Origin: Paracoccus kondratievae
GTDB lineage: Bacteria; Pseudomonadota; Alphaproteobacteria; Rhodobacterales; Rhodobacteraceae
DNA: 64,000 nucleotides
NCBI RefSeq assembly: GCF_009301415.1
Contig: NZ_CP045073.1
Span: forward strand, 186,001-250,000
Direction: 5' to 3'
Made by a program: the position numbers and the translations under genes. Each line of letters opens with the position of its first letter. Position 1 is the stretch's first letter. The notes under the pieces are model-generated. The model was not told where the DNA came from, did not search any database, and saw only the letters and a program-made list of their open reading frames with translations. This document shows positions 26,600 to 35,719 of the stretch, in pieces.

Positions 26600-26941
26600 C
26601 GCTGTCGGGCGTGCAGGTCTATCTGGCCAGCGGACCTGTGAACTTTCGGAGGGGACCGGACAGCCTGCTGTCGCTGGTGCGCGATGAAGGGCCGCGACCC
26701 GTTCAGTCGCGCACTTTACGTGTTCCGTACGAAGCGGGCGGGCCGGGTCAAGATCGGCTGGTGGGATGGCAGCGGCCTGTGCCTGTTTGCGAAGCGGCTG
26801 GAGAAGTCCCCGTTCCGCTGGCCGCGGACAGGGCCTGTCCGGGGGCGGCTCAACCGCGCCCGGCTGATGGCACTGCTCGACGGGCTGGACAGGAAGAGGA
26901 TGCGGCCCGTGGCGGTGAAAACGCCTGTATTTGCTGGCTGA
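26596..26941 (+). pseudogene. IS66 TnpB (Orf2) remnant
   Basis: The first frame encodes MTLSGVQVYLASGPVNFRRG as in IS66 TnpB; near 26690 one extra base moves the similarity to the frame that encodes DPFSRALYVFRTKRAGRVKI and continues to KTPVFAG at 26941. Joined length is about 115 residues, the family's normal length. Confidence 0.75.
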
Positions 26942-27026
26942 TCAGTCCGCGGCAAAGTGAATCACGCCGACCGGGAAGGTCTATCAACAGAGGCATGGCG
27001 CGGCGGGGTGTGCTATCCTCTGCGGC

Positions 27027-28601
27027 ATGCGCGCTGATGATCTTTCCCTGCCCGATAACATGGACCTTCTCAAGGCCATGGTCCGCACCATGGCGGAGAA
27101 GACGTCCGTGCCGGAGAAAGAGAATGCGGCGCTTAAAGCGCGCAGCCTCGATGCCGACGCGCGGATCACGCGGTTGATGCAGATCCTGAAGGCCTATACC
27201 CGGTCCCGGTTCGGGCGCCGTTCAGAGAAGCTGGGCGCTGCGGGCGACGGAGCCGGCGAGGAGGCGCCGCAATCCGTCGTCTTCCAGGAGACCGAAACCG
27301 GCATCGCCGCCCCGCAGGCGCAGACGGGGCACGGGCGAGAAGCGGGCACCGCGACCGCGCAAGGGCTTCCCGCCCCATCTTGAGCGGATCGAAGTGGTGA
27401 TCGAGCCCGAGGACCTGCCCGAACATGTAAACCGAGAGAAGGTGCTGATCGGCAAAGACATCTCGGAGCGGCTGGATATTATCCCGGCAAAGTTCCGTGT
27501 CATCGTGACCCGCCGCCTGAAATATGCGTTCAAGGGGTGGGACGGTGTCATCCAGGCGCGCTTGCGCCGGCCCACATCATCGAAAGCGGCTTGCCGACCG
27601 AGGTGCTGCTGGCCAAGATCGCAATCTCCAAATATGCCGACGACCTGCCGCTGTTCCTGCAGGAGGGGATTTATGCCCGCGACCGGGTGGAGATCGACAG
27701 GCGGCAAATGGCGCAGTGGATGGGCCGGGTCAGCTTCGAACTGGAGATCCTTGCCGCGCATGTGATGGGCGAGGCTCTGAAGGGCCCGCGCGTCTTTTCC
27801 GATGAGACGAGCCTTCCGACCCTTGCACCCGGAACAGGTGCCGTGAAGAAGGCTGGCTCTGGGCCTATGCCCGCGACGACAGCACCTTTGGCGGTAGCGG
27901 GCCGCCCATGGTTGCCCACCGCTTCGAGGACAGCCGATCCGGAGAATGCGTTCGCCGACATCTCGGCGGTTACGGCGGCATTCTGCAGGTGGACGGATAT
28001 GCTGCCTGCAATCAGCTCGTCCGCAAGGATGGATGGGGGCAATGATGGCCCGCGCCTCGCTGGATGTTGGGCCGGCGCTTCTATAAGCTCCACACCGCCG
28101 GGGACAGCCAGGTCGCCACCACCACGATCGGATGCATGGCTGATCTGTGGAAGCTCGAGGCCGAAGTGCGCGGCCAACGTACCAAAGCGCGTGCGGCGTC
28201 GCGGCCAGGCCATATCCGCTCCCATCGTCACCGGGCTGTTCACCCTCTGGCAGCAGACCCTGCCGCGTATCTCGGGCAAGTCGAAGCTGGCCGAGCCCAT
28301 CCGCTACGCAATTGCAAGGCGTGAGATCTTCAATCGCTTCCTGACCGACAGCCTCATCGAACCCGACTCCAACATAGTCGAGCGCGCAATCAGGCCACAG
28401 ACCATCATCCACAAGAACATCCTCTTCGCCGGATCGGACGGCGACGGCCGGACATGGGCCATCATCGCCACCCTTCTGCAGACGAGCAGGATGAACAATG
28501 TCGACCCAGCGGCGTGGCTCACCCAGACCCTTGGGCGCATCGCCAACCAATGGTCAAGCGCCGAAATCGACGCCCTCATGCCGTGGAACCATAGGCCCTG
28601 A
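27027..28601 (+). pseudogene. IS66 TnpC transposase, multiply frameshifted
   Basis: Frame 1 (27027-27340) encodes the N-terminal leucine-zipper region (LLKAMVRTMAEKTSV, ALKARSLDADARITRL, RFGRRSEKLG). Similarity then moves to the frame at 27394 (IEPEDLPEHVNREKVLIG), then to one starting by 27540 (the catalytic domain, LPTLAPGTGAVKKA), changes again near 27850-28080, and ends in the frame closing at 28601 (MNNVDPAAWLTQTLGRIANQ). At least four shifts are needed, so the gene is dead. Confidence 0.8.
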
Positions 28602-28623
28602 ACGGCCTCAACTCCCCGCTTAC

Positions 28624-30372
28624 CAGAAAGGAATCGGCGAGATCTGATCCAGCACCTACCCGCCAGAAGCCCTCCCCAGATAGATGAGCTGGTATCGCAG
28701 CCGCAAAGTGTGATTCCCCGGCACCGGGAACGACTGCGATGCCACAATTGCGGCGCCGAAGGCCCTGGCGGCCGAGTTGGAGGTTGAGGCTTCCGAGAAG
28801 TGACGGGCACGGCCTCATTGCTGACCAACCAGTCCAGAATCACTCGCCGACCAAGGTCAGCACAGCACGAAAAATCAATCCCTGGGTGATCAAACGCCGC
28901 ACACCTCATCCTTGAGGATACTGAACTTTGGCAGGAAACTAACTATTTTATATACAAATCAGACTTGGGAGCCCCTTGGAATTTCCAATTCTATCCGCAT
29001 AAAATTACATTATATTCCTTTAAAATCATATTACTATTTTGGGTTCTAAGAAAAATTGGCGTGAGTATTGCGAGCACCGCCCACCAGCAAGAACAGCCCG
29101 ATACCTATACTTGTACAGGTCTATGGAACGGTCTATTGTAGTATTGCCTACTGTGGTGGTTAGGCATCTGTGGCGGTGGTCTCATGATTGGGACTGCCGC
29201 CCATTTTTTTACCGTAGCCGGCGCTCCCGCAAACCGGCTTTCGTTTCCCAAAACGGGACCATACGCACCCCGGAGTCGGCGAGTTGCGCGGGCCCATGCT
29301 CTTGCCAATCCAATAACATGTCAGGGGCAGTGTTGAGCGGATTAAGCAAGACAGGCGACTCTGCCCAGCCAAAACGCCCGTCGGCCTCACTCGCCTGCAG
29401 ACGCATGGCCCAACTTATTCCAGATCGGCAAAGCAGTAATACTGCCGTGCCGATTCGGGCTCAAATGGCGAAATATGCACCGGGGTGAACCGGGCCTGCG
29501 CCGCCAGGAGTTCAGCACATCTTTCAGCGCGATCCGACCTAGCCCAGACTCTATAATCATGCCAAGAAACCTTCCTTGTCTGACGCTTGAAGCTGGGTGA
29601 TCGGCGAAACTGACTTCGCAATGCGGCTTTGTGCGGGGATAAAGATCTCCGTACTGCGTGAACGATGTATCAGAACTTTCAAATTTGGCCGAATGTTCGG
29701 CGTTGCACTTGAGAGTTCGGTATTCTGATAACATTACAATGAGTTAAACATCAGAAGATCCGTGCCCACCATTCGTAGAACTTTCAAGCGATTCCTTTGG
29801 CTGGCTCCGCGGCTATTCAGATTGGCTTGCGGAACCGCGCGGCCGCCGCCCTTGCGGATCATCTGACTGTTCAGGACCCGAGTACCGCCCAATATCAACT
29901 AGGCGCTGCTTCCTGCTTTTCGCGCGCGCCTGCAACTTCAGCCAAGCAGAAGAGGCGCATGTCTGCCAAAGACTGGAGGGCTTCCGACACCTCCCTTCCA
30001 CCATCTGCAACCAAAGCAGAGAACTCTTCTTTCTGTTCGCATATCCGTAATACCGCCTTTGCCTGGTCGTCCGTTGAAGCAATTTTTTCTGCTTGGGCTG
30101 TCCGTATGCCAGCGAGCGCATCATTGGCGATATATGCCACAAACGGCGCTGGCTTGGTGTATCCGCTGGAGCCATTCTTGCCCTCGATCATGCCACAAAT
30201 ATAGGCGTTATCTTGGGATAAGGGGGCATCAATGGTCAGGACATCGGATAACCGCGCCGCAGATCAAACACTGTGGCGGCGGGTCAGCTTTGGCAGAGAA
30301 AATTTTTCCTGTTCTACCGGACTCCCCCTGGCGGCTGCGGCGGTTGTGGTCGCTGCAACACCATTTGATTTG
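28624..30372. other. AT-rich accessory stretch with decayed fragments and no confident gene
   Basis: From about 28.9 to 29.1 kb it is strongly AT-rich, unlike the rest of the window. On the minus strand, between 29209 and 29621, fragments in two frames look once-coding: one ends ARQYYCFADLE, another contains NPLNTAPDMLLDWQEHGPAQ. Their stop codons and frame changes suggest a dead gene of unknown family. A possible short gene is listed at 29895-30191. The stretch lies between the IS66 relic and the integrase relic. Confidence 0.45.
29895..30191 (-). CDS. Possible small hypothetical protein
   Basis: Encodes 98 residues beginning MIEGKNGSSGYTKPAPFVAY, followed by an alternating hydrophobic/charged helix-like pattern (VLRICEQKEEFSALVADGG, ALQSLADMRLFCLAEVAG) that looks coding. 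No family recognised. It lies in AT-rich accessory DNA and could be a fragment of a larger lost gene. Confidence 0.3.
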   Translation of the reverse strand: MIEGKNGSSGYTKPAPFVAYIANDALAGIRTAQAEKIASTDDQAKAVLRICEQKEEFSALVADGGREVSEALQSLADMRLFCLAEVAGAREKQEAAPS

Positions 30373-30416
30373 CTGCCAAAATCCGTGTCAAACACTGCAA
30401 AAATTTGTGTCCCGCT
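30373..30416. repeat. Two 22-bp direct repeat units beside integrase remnant
   Basis: Units start at 30373 and 30395, both CTGC-CAAAAT or CTGC-AAAAAT followed by GTGTC, period 22 bp. The second unit matches the second unit at 1104-1125 in most positions. It lies immediately before the integrase fragment. Confidence 0.5.
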
Positions 30417-30423
30417 ACAGCGC

Positions 30424-30600
30424 AAGCTATCAATCATCAGGCTGGCCGAGGCTGGATGCACGGACGCCGAAATTCAGGCGATCACCAACCAGTCTGCGCA
30501 GACCGTCTGCCTATTATCGCAAGCGCGGCAATCGAAAGAAGCTGTCACGGGCAGCGATGGAACGGGGGCAGAACATGACTGTGGGAATCGATTGTGGGAA
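30424..30600 (+). pseudogene. Tyrosine recombinase (integrase) C-terminal fragment, frameshifted
   Basis: Starts with RLAEAGCTDAEIQAITNQSAQTV, the segment around the last catalytic box of phage-type tyrosine recombinases, then moves frame near 30508 to AYYRKRGNRKKLSRAAMERGQNM, the usual C-terminal helix. The upstream catalytic domain is missing. It ends just before the tRNA-Thr gene, the typical arrangement of an island integrase at its attachment site. Confidence 0.7.
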
Positions 30601-30646
30601 ACATTTTCCCGAGGCATCAACATTCCCACGCAACCCATTGATTTTA

Positions 30647-30722
30647 TGGTGCCGGTTGCAGGAATCGAACCCGCGACCTTCTGATTACAAATCAGCTGCT
30701 CTACCTGCTGAGCTAAACCGGC
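30647..30722 (-). tRNA. tRNA-Thr (anticodon TGT)
   Basis: On the minus strand the gene begins GCCGGTTTAGCTCAGC, has the anticodon loop TTTGTAA with anticodon TGT, a T-arm GGTTCGATTCC, and ends in AACCGGC-A-CCA with encoded CCA. The acceptor stem pairs 7 of 7; total length is 76 with CCA. The 3' end faces the integrase relic, as in tRNA-targeted islands. Confidence 0.95.
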
Positions 30723-31190
30723 ATCCTGCCTGACGAGATAGCGCCAGACGAGCATGGGTGCAAGCATGCCTGTCTATATCATGTCTTTATAACCCGCGCG
30801 CCCGCTTCACCTACCGCTCTACCCTCCACACATGCTCACACCTAAAGCAGCCGAGTCCAGACCATTCGTAACAAACATCACCCGGCGACGTTCCGCAGCA
30901 GCAAACGCAGTCCAGCAAAGTCGTGTTCACAACAGCCCTCATATTTCTGACCAGCAAACATATCGCATGCAAATCCCAATTTTCGGTTAACAAGCTCGGT
31001 CGATCGCCGATTTTCTGATCCATCCCGCCGTCTTCTCATCACGTGGGGCTTGCATTTGCAACGCAAACAGACTATCTCGCGCGCACTTCACAGGCGGGGT
31101 CGGGCCTCAGGGGGAGACATCCCCTGGCGGTCCACCGGTTGGGGAAACCCTTGATACCCCGCCAAGGCGCAAACCGGAAAGGACATGGAC
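30723..31190. other. Intergenic region and leader of rpsB
   Basis: About 470 bases between the tRNA and rpsB. The last 100 bases (GGGGGAGACATCCCC and a second G/C-rich segment) can fold and probably form the rpsB leader, where S2 autoregulation would act. Short frames lack coding character. Nothing else recognised. Confidence 0.4.
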
Positions 31191-31970
31191 ATGGCGCTGC
31201 CCGATTTCTCCATGCGTCAGCTGCTGGAAGCTGGCGTTCACTACGGCCACCAAACTCAGCGGTGGAACCCCCGCATGGCCCCCTATATCTATGGGGACCG
31301 TAACGGTATTCACATCATCGACCTGACCCAGACCGTCCCGATGCTGGACGCGGCGCTGCAGGTCGTGCGCGACACCGTTGCCAAAGGCGGCCGGGTTCTC
31401 TTTGTCGGGACCAAGCGGCAGGCCCAGAAAGCCGTTGCCGAAGCTGCCGAAAAATCGGCGCAATACTATATGAACCACCGCTGGCTGGGCGGCACCCTGA
31501 CCAACTGGAAGACCGTCTCGCAGTCGATCCAGCGCCTGAAAGCTCTGGACGAGACGCTGTCCTCGGGCGCCGAAGGCCTGACCAAGAAAGAGCGTCTGCA
31601 GATGGAGCGCGAGCAGGCCAAGCTGCAAGCCTCGCTGGGCGGCATTCGCGAAATGGGCGGCCTGCCCGATCTGCTGTTCGTCATCGACGTGAACAAGGAA
31701 GACCTGGCCATCGCCGAAGCGAAAAAGCTGGGCATCCCGGTCGTTGCCGTTGTCGATACCAACTGCTCGCCCGTTGGCGTGGACTATATCATCCCGGGTA
31801 ACGACGACGCTTCGCGCGCTATCGCTCTGTACTGCGATCTGGTGAGCCGTGCGGCTCTCGACGGCATGACCGCCCAGATGGGTGCGGCGGGCGTGGACCT
31901 TGGCGCTCTGGAGGCCTCGATCGAAGAAGATCTGGCCGGCGAAAGCACCGAGGAAGCTGCCGAAGCCTGA
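31191..31970 (+). CDS. rpsB: 30S ribosomal protein S2
   Basis: Encodes 259 residues from the ATG at 31191: the GGAAAGGA site sits 7 bases before it, and too close to the earlier in-frame ATG at 31185. Family features: [47 protein letters not shown], and an acidic tail ending in EEAAEA. Paired with tsf downstream as in almost all bacteria; a hairpin in the spacer may reduce read-through. Confidence 0.98.
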   Translation: MALPDFSMRQLLEAGVHYGHQTQRWNPRMAPYIYGDRNGIHIIDLTQTVPMLDAALQVVRDTVAKGGRVLFVGTKRQAQKAVAEAAEKSAQYYMNHRWLGGTLTNWKTVSQSIQRLKALDETLSSGAEGLTKKERLQMEREQAKLQASLGGIREMGGLPDLLFVIDVNKEDLAIAEAKKLGIPVVAVVDTNCSPVGVDYIIPGNDDASRAIALYCDLVSRAALDGMTAQMGAAGVDLGALEASIEEDLAGESTEEAAEA

Positions 31971-32029
31971 TCGGCCCGCCCGGCGGCCTGCCGCCGGAAA
32001 TCCCCGAAAAGGGGTTCACGGAACATTCA

Positions 32030-32054
32030 TCAGGCGGGGATAAGCCCCGCCTGA
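32030..32054 (+). other. Intercistronic hairpin between rpsB and tsf
   Basis: TCAGGCGGGG, a 5-base loop, CCCCGCCTGA: a perfect 10-bp stem with no T-tract. A smaller CCCC-GAAA-GGGG hairpin lies 20 bases upstream. The pair could attenuate or protect the upstream transcript; location between a ribosomal protein and EF-Ts gene suggests differential expression. Confidence 0.55.
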
Positions 32055-32082
32055 CGCATTGAAAAAGCAAGGAGACACCCCG

Positions 32083-32973
32083 ATGGCTATCACCGCTGCG
32101 ATGGTGAAAGAGCTGCGCGAAACGACCGGCGCGGGCATGATGGACGCCAAGAAGGCGCTGACCGAAACCAATGGCGACATGGAAGCCGCTGTCGACTGGC
32201 TGCGCACCAAAGGTCTGGCCAAAGCCGCCAAGAAATCGGGCCGCGTCGCTGCCGAAGGTCTGGTTGGCGTTGCCGTTCGCGACGGCCGCGGTGTCGCTGT
32301 TGAGCTGAACTCGGAAACCGACTTTGTTGCCAAAAACGCCGAGTTCCAGCAACTCGTACGCGAAATCGCCAACGTCGCTCTGGACACTGCGACCGATGTC
32401 GAGGTGTTGAAAGCCACGCATCTGAACGGTCGCCCGGTCGAAGAGGTTCTGACCGATGCCATCGCCCGCATCGGCGAGAACATGACCCTGCGCCGGCTGC
32501 ACGTTCTGGAAGGCGACACCATCGTGTCCTATGTTCATAACGCTGCTGCCGAAGGCATGGGCAAAATCGGCGTGCTGGTCGCGCTGAAAGGCGACAAGGC
32601 CAAGGCGCAGGAAGTCGGCAAACAGATCGCGATGCACATCGCGGCGACCAACCCGGCCTCGCTGTCCGAGGCCGATCTGGACGCCTCGCTGGTCGAGCGT
32701 GAAAAGGCCGTCCTGTCCGAGCAAGCTCGCGAATCGGGCAAGCCCGAAGCGGTGATCGAGAAAATGATCGAAGGCCGGATGAAGAAATTCTTTGAGGAAG
32801 TGACCCTCCTCGGCCAGAAATTCGTCATCAACCCCGACGTGACCGTTGCTGAAGCCGCCAAAGAGGCCGGACTGGAAGTGACCGGTTTTGCCCGCGTCGT
32901 GGTCGGCGAAGGCATCGAGAAGAAAGAAGAGGATTTCGCCGCCGAGGTCGCCAAGACCCGCGCTGGCGCCTGA
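32083..32973 (+). CDS. tsf: Translation elongation factor Ts
   Basis: Encodes 296 residues from the ATG at 32083, with GGAG 9-12 bases upstream. The N-terminal UBA-like domain (1-50, [12 protein letters not shown]) and TDFVAKN (around residue 83) fit EF-Ts, the guanine-exchange factor for EF-Tu. A strong terminator follows at 32998-33024. Confidence 0.98.
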   Translation: MAITAAMVKELRETTGAGMMDAKKALTETNGDMEAAVDWLRTKGLAKAAKKSGRVAAEGLVGVAVRDGRGVAVELNSETDFVAKNAEFQQLVREIANVALDTATDVEVLKATHLNGRPVEEVLTDAIARIGENMTLRRLHVLEGDTIVSYVHNAAAEGMGKIGVLVALKGDKAKAQEVGKQIAMHIAATNPASLSEADLDASLVEREKAVLSEQARESGKPEAVIEKMIEGRMKKFFEEVTLLGQKFVINPDVTVAEAAKEAGLEVTGFARVVVGEGIEKKEEDFAAEVAKTRAGA

Positions 32974-32997
32974 TCCCACCCCTTCGACCCAAAAGGA

Positions 32998-33024
32998 ACG
33001 CCGGCCCTTGTGGCCGGCGTTTTT
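32998..33024 (+). terminator. Terminator of the rpsB-tsf operon
   Basis: ACGCCGGCC, loop CTTGT, GGCCGGCGT and TTTT: a 9-bp stem with T-tract, 24 bases after the tsf stop. Confidence 0.9.
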
Positions 33025-33050
33025 CTATCTCTTAGCCCGCCCCTTCCCCT

Positions 33051-33935
33051 CTAGTTACCCCGGCTGGGTGCCCGGGTCAGCCGCATGGGCGGCAGGCGAG
33101 AGGAAAGGCTCCACGGGTGTAACTGGCCCGGCTCATCATTGCTGGCCTTTGCCTTTTCGTTGCCTTTTGTCATGCAGGGCTCGCGCCGTTCTGAAAATAT
33201 CTGCCTGCGCCGCATCGCCAGCAGAACTGCCTGAGCAGTTGTTCTTGCACCCAGCGCCTTGCGTGTCAGACGCAAATGCTTTTCGACCGTGGCCGGGGCG
33301 ACCTCCAGCAAGTCGGCGATTTCTTGTGTGGTCCGCCCGCTCGAGATGCATTCAAGCACCTCGCGTTGGCGCAATGTCAGGACATCCTGGGGTTCTGCAT
33401 AAGGCAGCGTCGACAAGCGCAGATGGACAAGCCCGGTCAGCGCCTGGATCAGCCTGCCCCGCTGGGTCCAGAGCTGATCCAGCTCATGCTGCGACATCCC
33501 CGGCTTTCCGCTGAGAAGAACACCCCCGCGACGGCGCTTGACCCCATCGCCCAGACCAAGGCCATAACCTGCGACATGGCCATGCCGCGCAAAAAGATCC
33601 AGCGCGCGCTCTTCCCGGGGGCTGAGCAAGCCCTCAAGCCGCCGCCGATGGATCCAGTCCCAGCTATCGCAGCCCGGGTTTTCAACCAGCCATAGATACA
33701 TGGGCATACTGTCAAACAGCCCAAGGTCGACCAGTTCTTCCAGCAAGGACCCGTCATAACTGGACAGCAGGACACTGTCGTCGATCATCCGCCGGGACGT
33801 GCTGTCGAGGATCCGCGTCCCGTAATACAAGACATTGGGAAAGCCCAGGTCGGTCAAGCGCGCGACATAGTATTCCCAGACGACTTGCGCTGAGCGGGCC
33901 TCGAGCATCTCCTCGACATCTTGCAGTATTTCCAT
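33051..33935 (-). CDS. LuxR-type regulator with autoinducer-binding-like domain
   Basis: Encodes 294 residues from the ATG at 33935 (or 309 from 33980). The N-terminal domain (about 20-165) has the pattern of autoinducer-binding LuxR proteins; the helix-turn-helix follows at about 185-245 (LTLRQREVLECISSGRTTQEIADLLEVAPATVEKHL). A basic 45-residue C-terminal extension after it is unusual. No luxI-like synthase is in the window, so it may be a solo receptor. The ligand is unknown. The next gene on the other strand, 34230, begins about 295 bases away. Confidence 0.82.
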   Translation of the reverse strand: MEILQDVEEMLEARSAQVVWEYYVARLTDLGFPNVLYYGTRILDSTSRRMIDDSVLLSSYDGSLLEELVDLGLFDSMPMYLWLVENPGCDSWDWIHRRRLEGLLSPREERALDLFARHGHVAGYGLGLGDGVKRRRGGVLLSGKPGMSQHELDQLWTQRGRLIQALTGLVHLRLSTLPYAEPQDVLTLRQREVLECISSGRTTQEIADLLEVAPATVEKHLRLTRKALGARTTAQAVLLAMRRRQIFSERREPCMTKGNEKAKASNDEPGQLHPWSLSSRLPPMRLTRAPSRGN

Positions 33936-34229
33936 CGTGCGATGTTCTTCCTGAAAAGCTTCTCGAACAAATTGCAGCAAGGCGGATGGTTTAAAATAGT
34001 ATTGCTAAAATCCCGCATTGTTCAATGCATGACGCACAACCGGAAAGATTGACGGCGGGTAAAACCAATGAGTTCAGATTGAACGCGATGCGTATTTCGT
34101 TAACCAAACATGAAAACCGCGCCGCGCTACAGGAAGCTCTCATCCTCCGGCTGAAACCTGCGACCAGAGGTTTTCCACAGCAGTTTTGGGGGCTACTGTG
34201 CTCCGAAACGATTGAGGAGTTCCAGGCAG

Positions 34230-35105
34230 ATGCAGATCGCGTTTCATTGCGGGGTTCACGGCACAGACCACGACCGCATGATCAAGACACTTTCACAAAA
34301 CCGTGATTGGCTTTTGCGCAACGGAATCGAACCGGTAACTCCGAACAGGCATCGTGAAGTATTCAGGGATGTCCTGTTCTCGCTGCGTGGTCAGGCGGCG
34401 ACACCTGAAATGGAACAGGTGATGCTGGATGCTTTGCTTGAATCAGATGAGCCAGAGCGGATCATCTTCAGTACCGCCCATTTTCTAGGCAAGGCGATCC
34501 GGGCGCTTTCCCCGCAGGGACTTTATGTATCAGCGGGGGAAAAGATGGTGGCGCTGGCCAATCTGTTCCCCAGTGCCGAGGTCGAATTCTTTATTGCAAT
34601 CAAGAACCCGGCGACGCTGATTCCCTTTGTCCTGTCGCGGGAACCAGGCAGCACCTACGCAGATCTGATGAATGGAATCGATCCCGAGGCGATGCGTTGG
34701 GCTCCGGCCATTCAGCGCATTCAGGCCGAGCTTGGCGGGCGGCGACTGGTCGTCTGGTGCCACGAGGATACGTCGCTGATCTGGCCCGAGGTGGTGCGCT
34801 GTATTTCGACCATGCCGGCAGATGTGCCGCTGCGGGCCGGGTTGCAGATCCTGGGCGATATCATGCACGCTGACGGCATCCGGATGGTCAAAGAGGCACT
34901 GGCTCAGGAAACCGATCTGACCGTTGAAAGCCGCCGCCGCATCTTTAGCGCCGCGCTTGAAAAACATGCCCTGCCCGATCAGATTCATGTCGAGGTGAGC
35001 CTGCCCGGCTGGACGCAAGAGATGGTGGACCGCATCACCGCCGCGTATGATCAGGACATCGCTGAAATCGCGGCCATGCCCGGTATCGAATTCATCACGC
35101 CATAA
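34230..35105 (+). CDS. Conserved hypothetical protein, unknown function
   Basis: Encodes 291 residues from the ATG at 34230, with GAGGAG about 10 bases upstream (an earlier ATG at 34212 is less likely). The beginning MQIAFHCGVHGTDHDRMIK, with histidines and aspartate, and later VVWCHEDTSLIWPEVVR, plus a hydrophobic-to-charged alternation throughout, suggest a globular nucleotide- or sulfuryl-group-binding enzyme of the P-loop/sulfotransferase class. A standard Walker A is absent. I know similar proteins as conserved hypotheticals in Rhodobacteraceae. Divergent from the LuxR gene and ended by a hairpin; possibly its target. Confidence 0.7.
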   Translation: MQIAFHCGVHGTDHDRMIKTLSQNRDWLLRNGIEPVTPNRHREVFRDVLFSLRGQAATPEMEQVMLDALLESDEPERIIFSTAHFLGKAIRALSPQGLYVSAGEKMVALANLFPSAEVEFFIAIKNPATLIPFVLSREPGSTYADLMNGIDPEAMRWAPAIQRIQAELGGRRLVVWCHEDTSLIWPEVVRCISTMPADVPLRAGLQILGDIMHADGIRMVKEALAQETDLTVESRRRIFSAALEKHALPDQIHVEVSLPGWTQEMVDRITAAYDQDIAEIAAMPGIEFITP

Positions 35106-35108
35106 TGA

Positions 35109-35140
35109 AAAAGGCGCCGGAGATCCGGCGCCCTGCCCTT
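35109..35140. terminator. Bidirectional terminator between hypothetical gene and gapR
   Basis: AAAAA, GGCGCCGG, short loop, CCGGCGCC, then CCTGCCCTTT. It ends both the + strand gene at 35105 and the minus-strand gapR gene. Confidence 0.75.
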
Positions 35141-35145
35141 TGCGC

Positions 35146-35397
35146 TCAGACCATGCCAAGCGCGGCTTTGTACATTTCCAGGATCGCTTCCTCTTCGGCG
35201 ATGTCGTCCTTGTCGCGTTTGCGCAGCGCGATCACCTTACGCATCACCTTGGTGTCGTAACCGCGGGCCTTGGCCTCGGCCATCAACTCTTTTTGCTGTT
35301 CGGTCACGTCCTTCTTTTCCGCCTCGAGCTGCTCGTACTGCTCGATGAACTGGCGCAGTTCGCCGGCGGCGATGCCATAGGCGTTGTCGTCCTGCAT
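35146..35397 (-). CDS. gapR: GapR-type nucleoid-associated protein (DUF2312)
   Basis: Encodes 83 residues, of DUF2312 length. It begins GELRQFIEQYEQLEAEKKDV, continues with a long coiled-coil helix and KARGYDTKVMRKVIALRKRDKDD, the GapR signature. In Caulobacter this protein is essential-like and marks overtwisted DNA ahead of replication and transcription, stimulating topoisomerases. A longer frame reaching 35901 is open by chance across the divergent dtd operon. Found nearly only in alphaproteobacteria, which supports the lineage call. Confidence 0.92.
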   Translation of the reverse strand: MQDDNAYGIAAGELRQFIEQYEQLEAEKKDVTEQQKELMAEAKARGYDTKVMRKVIALRKRDKDDIAEEEAILEMYKAALGMV

Positions 35398-35490
35398 GTT
35401 CCGCTCCTTGAGGTTTTGGCGCGGGTCTAGGCGGTCTTGCGGGCGGGTGCAATCGCCGCTACGCCATCGCCGGCAGACGGAGGCGAAAAC

Positions 35491-35718
35491 ATGACGATCT
35501 GGGACGGGCTGATCTGGAGCGGAACCGCATTGACCGTGGTCGGGCTGATCGCGCTGGCATGGTGTATCATAACCGCCGCACGGGCCAAGGCGCGGATCAC
35601 GGACGATGCCGAGATGCGGGCCGCCATGCGCAAGGTCGTAGCCGTCAACATGGCGGCGCTTGCCGCCTCGGTTCTGGGACTGATGCTCGTCGTTCTGGGC
35701 ATCATGCTGGACAGCTAA
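35491..35718 (+). CDS. Small inner-membrane protein
   Basis: Encodes 75 residues starting at the ATG at 35491, which follows CGGAGG. Two hydrophobic segments (about 7-28 and 49-72) are separated by a basic amphipathic loop ([20 protein letters not shown]). No family recognised. It ends one base before dtd and is clearly in an operon with it. Confidence 0.8.
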   Translation: MTIWDGLIWSGTALTVVGLIALAWCIITAARAKARITDDAEMRAAMRKVVAVNMAALAASVLGLMLVVLGIMLDS

Positions 35719-35719
35719 G

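Larger units (their letters stand above)
26162..28623 (+). mobile_element. Degenerate IS66-family insertion sequence
   Basis: Remains of the three standard IS66 genes in order (tnpA, tnpB, tnpC), all broken by frameshifts. The right end is supported: CCCCGCTTAC at 28614-28623 matches the IS66 terminal GTAAGC when read on the other strand, just after the tnpC stop. A left end near 26162 (ATAAGCGGCGAGG) is likely but weak, and no 8-bp target repeat is visible. The element is not able to move by itself. Confidence 0.75.

Noticed and set aside
26154..28631. 8-bp target duplication around the IS66 relic
   Set aside because: Flanking octamers (TCTTCACC and CAGAAAGG) differ, so no duplication can be claimed and the left end stays uncertain.
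1082..30416. The two 22-bp repeat pairs as attL and attR of a single 29-kb island
   Set aside because: The enclosed segment holds core genes (trpB, rpsA, cmk, ihfB), so excision of the whole is implausible; the pairs are more likely dispersed relics.
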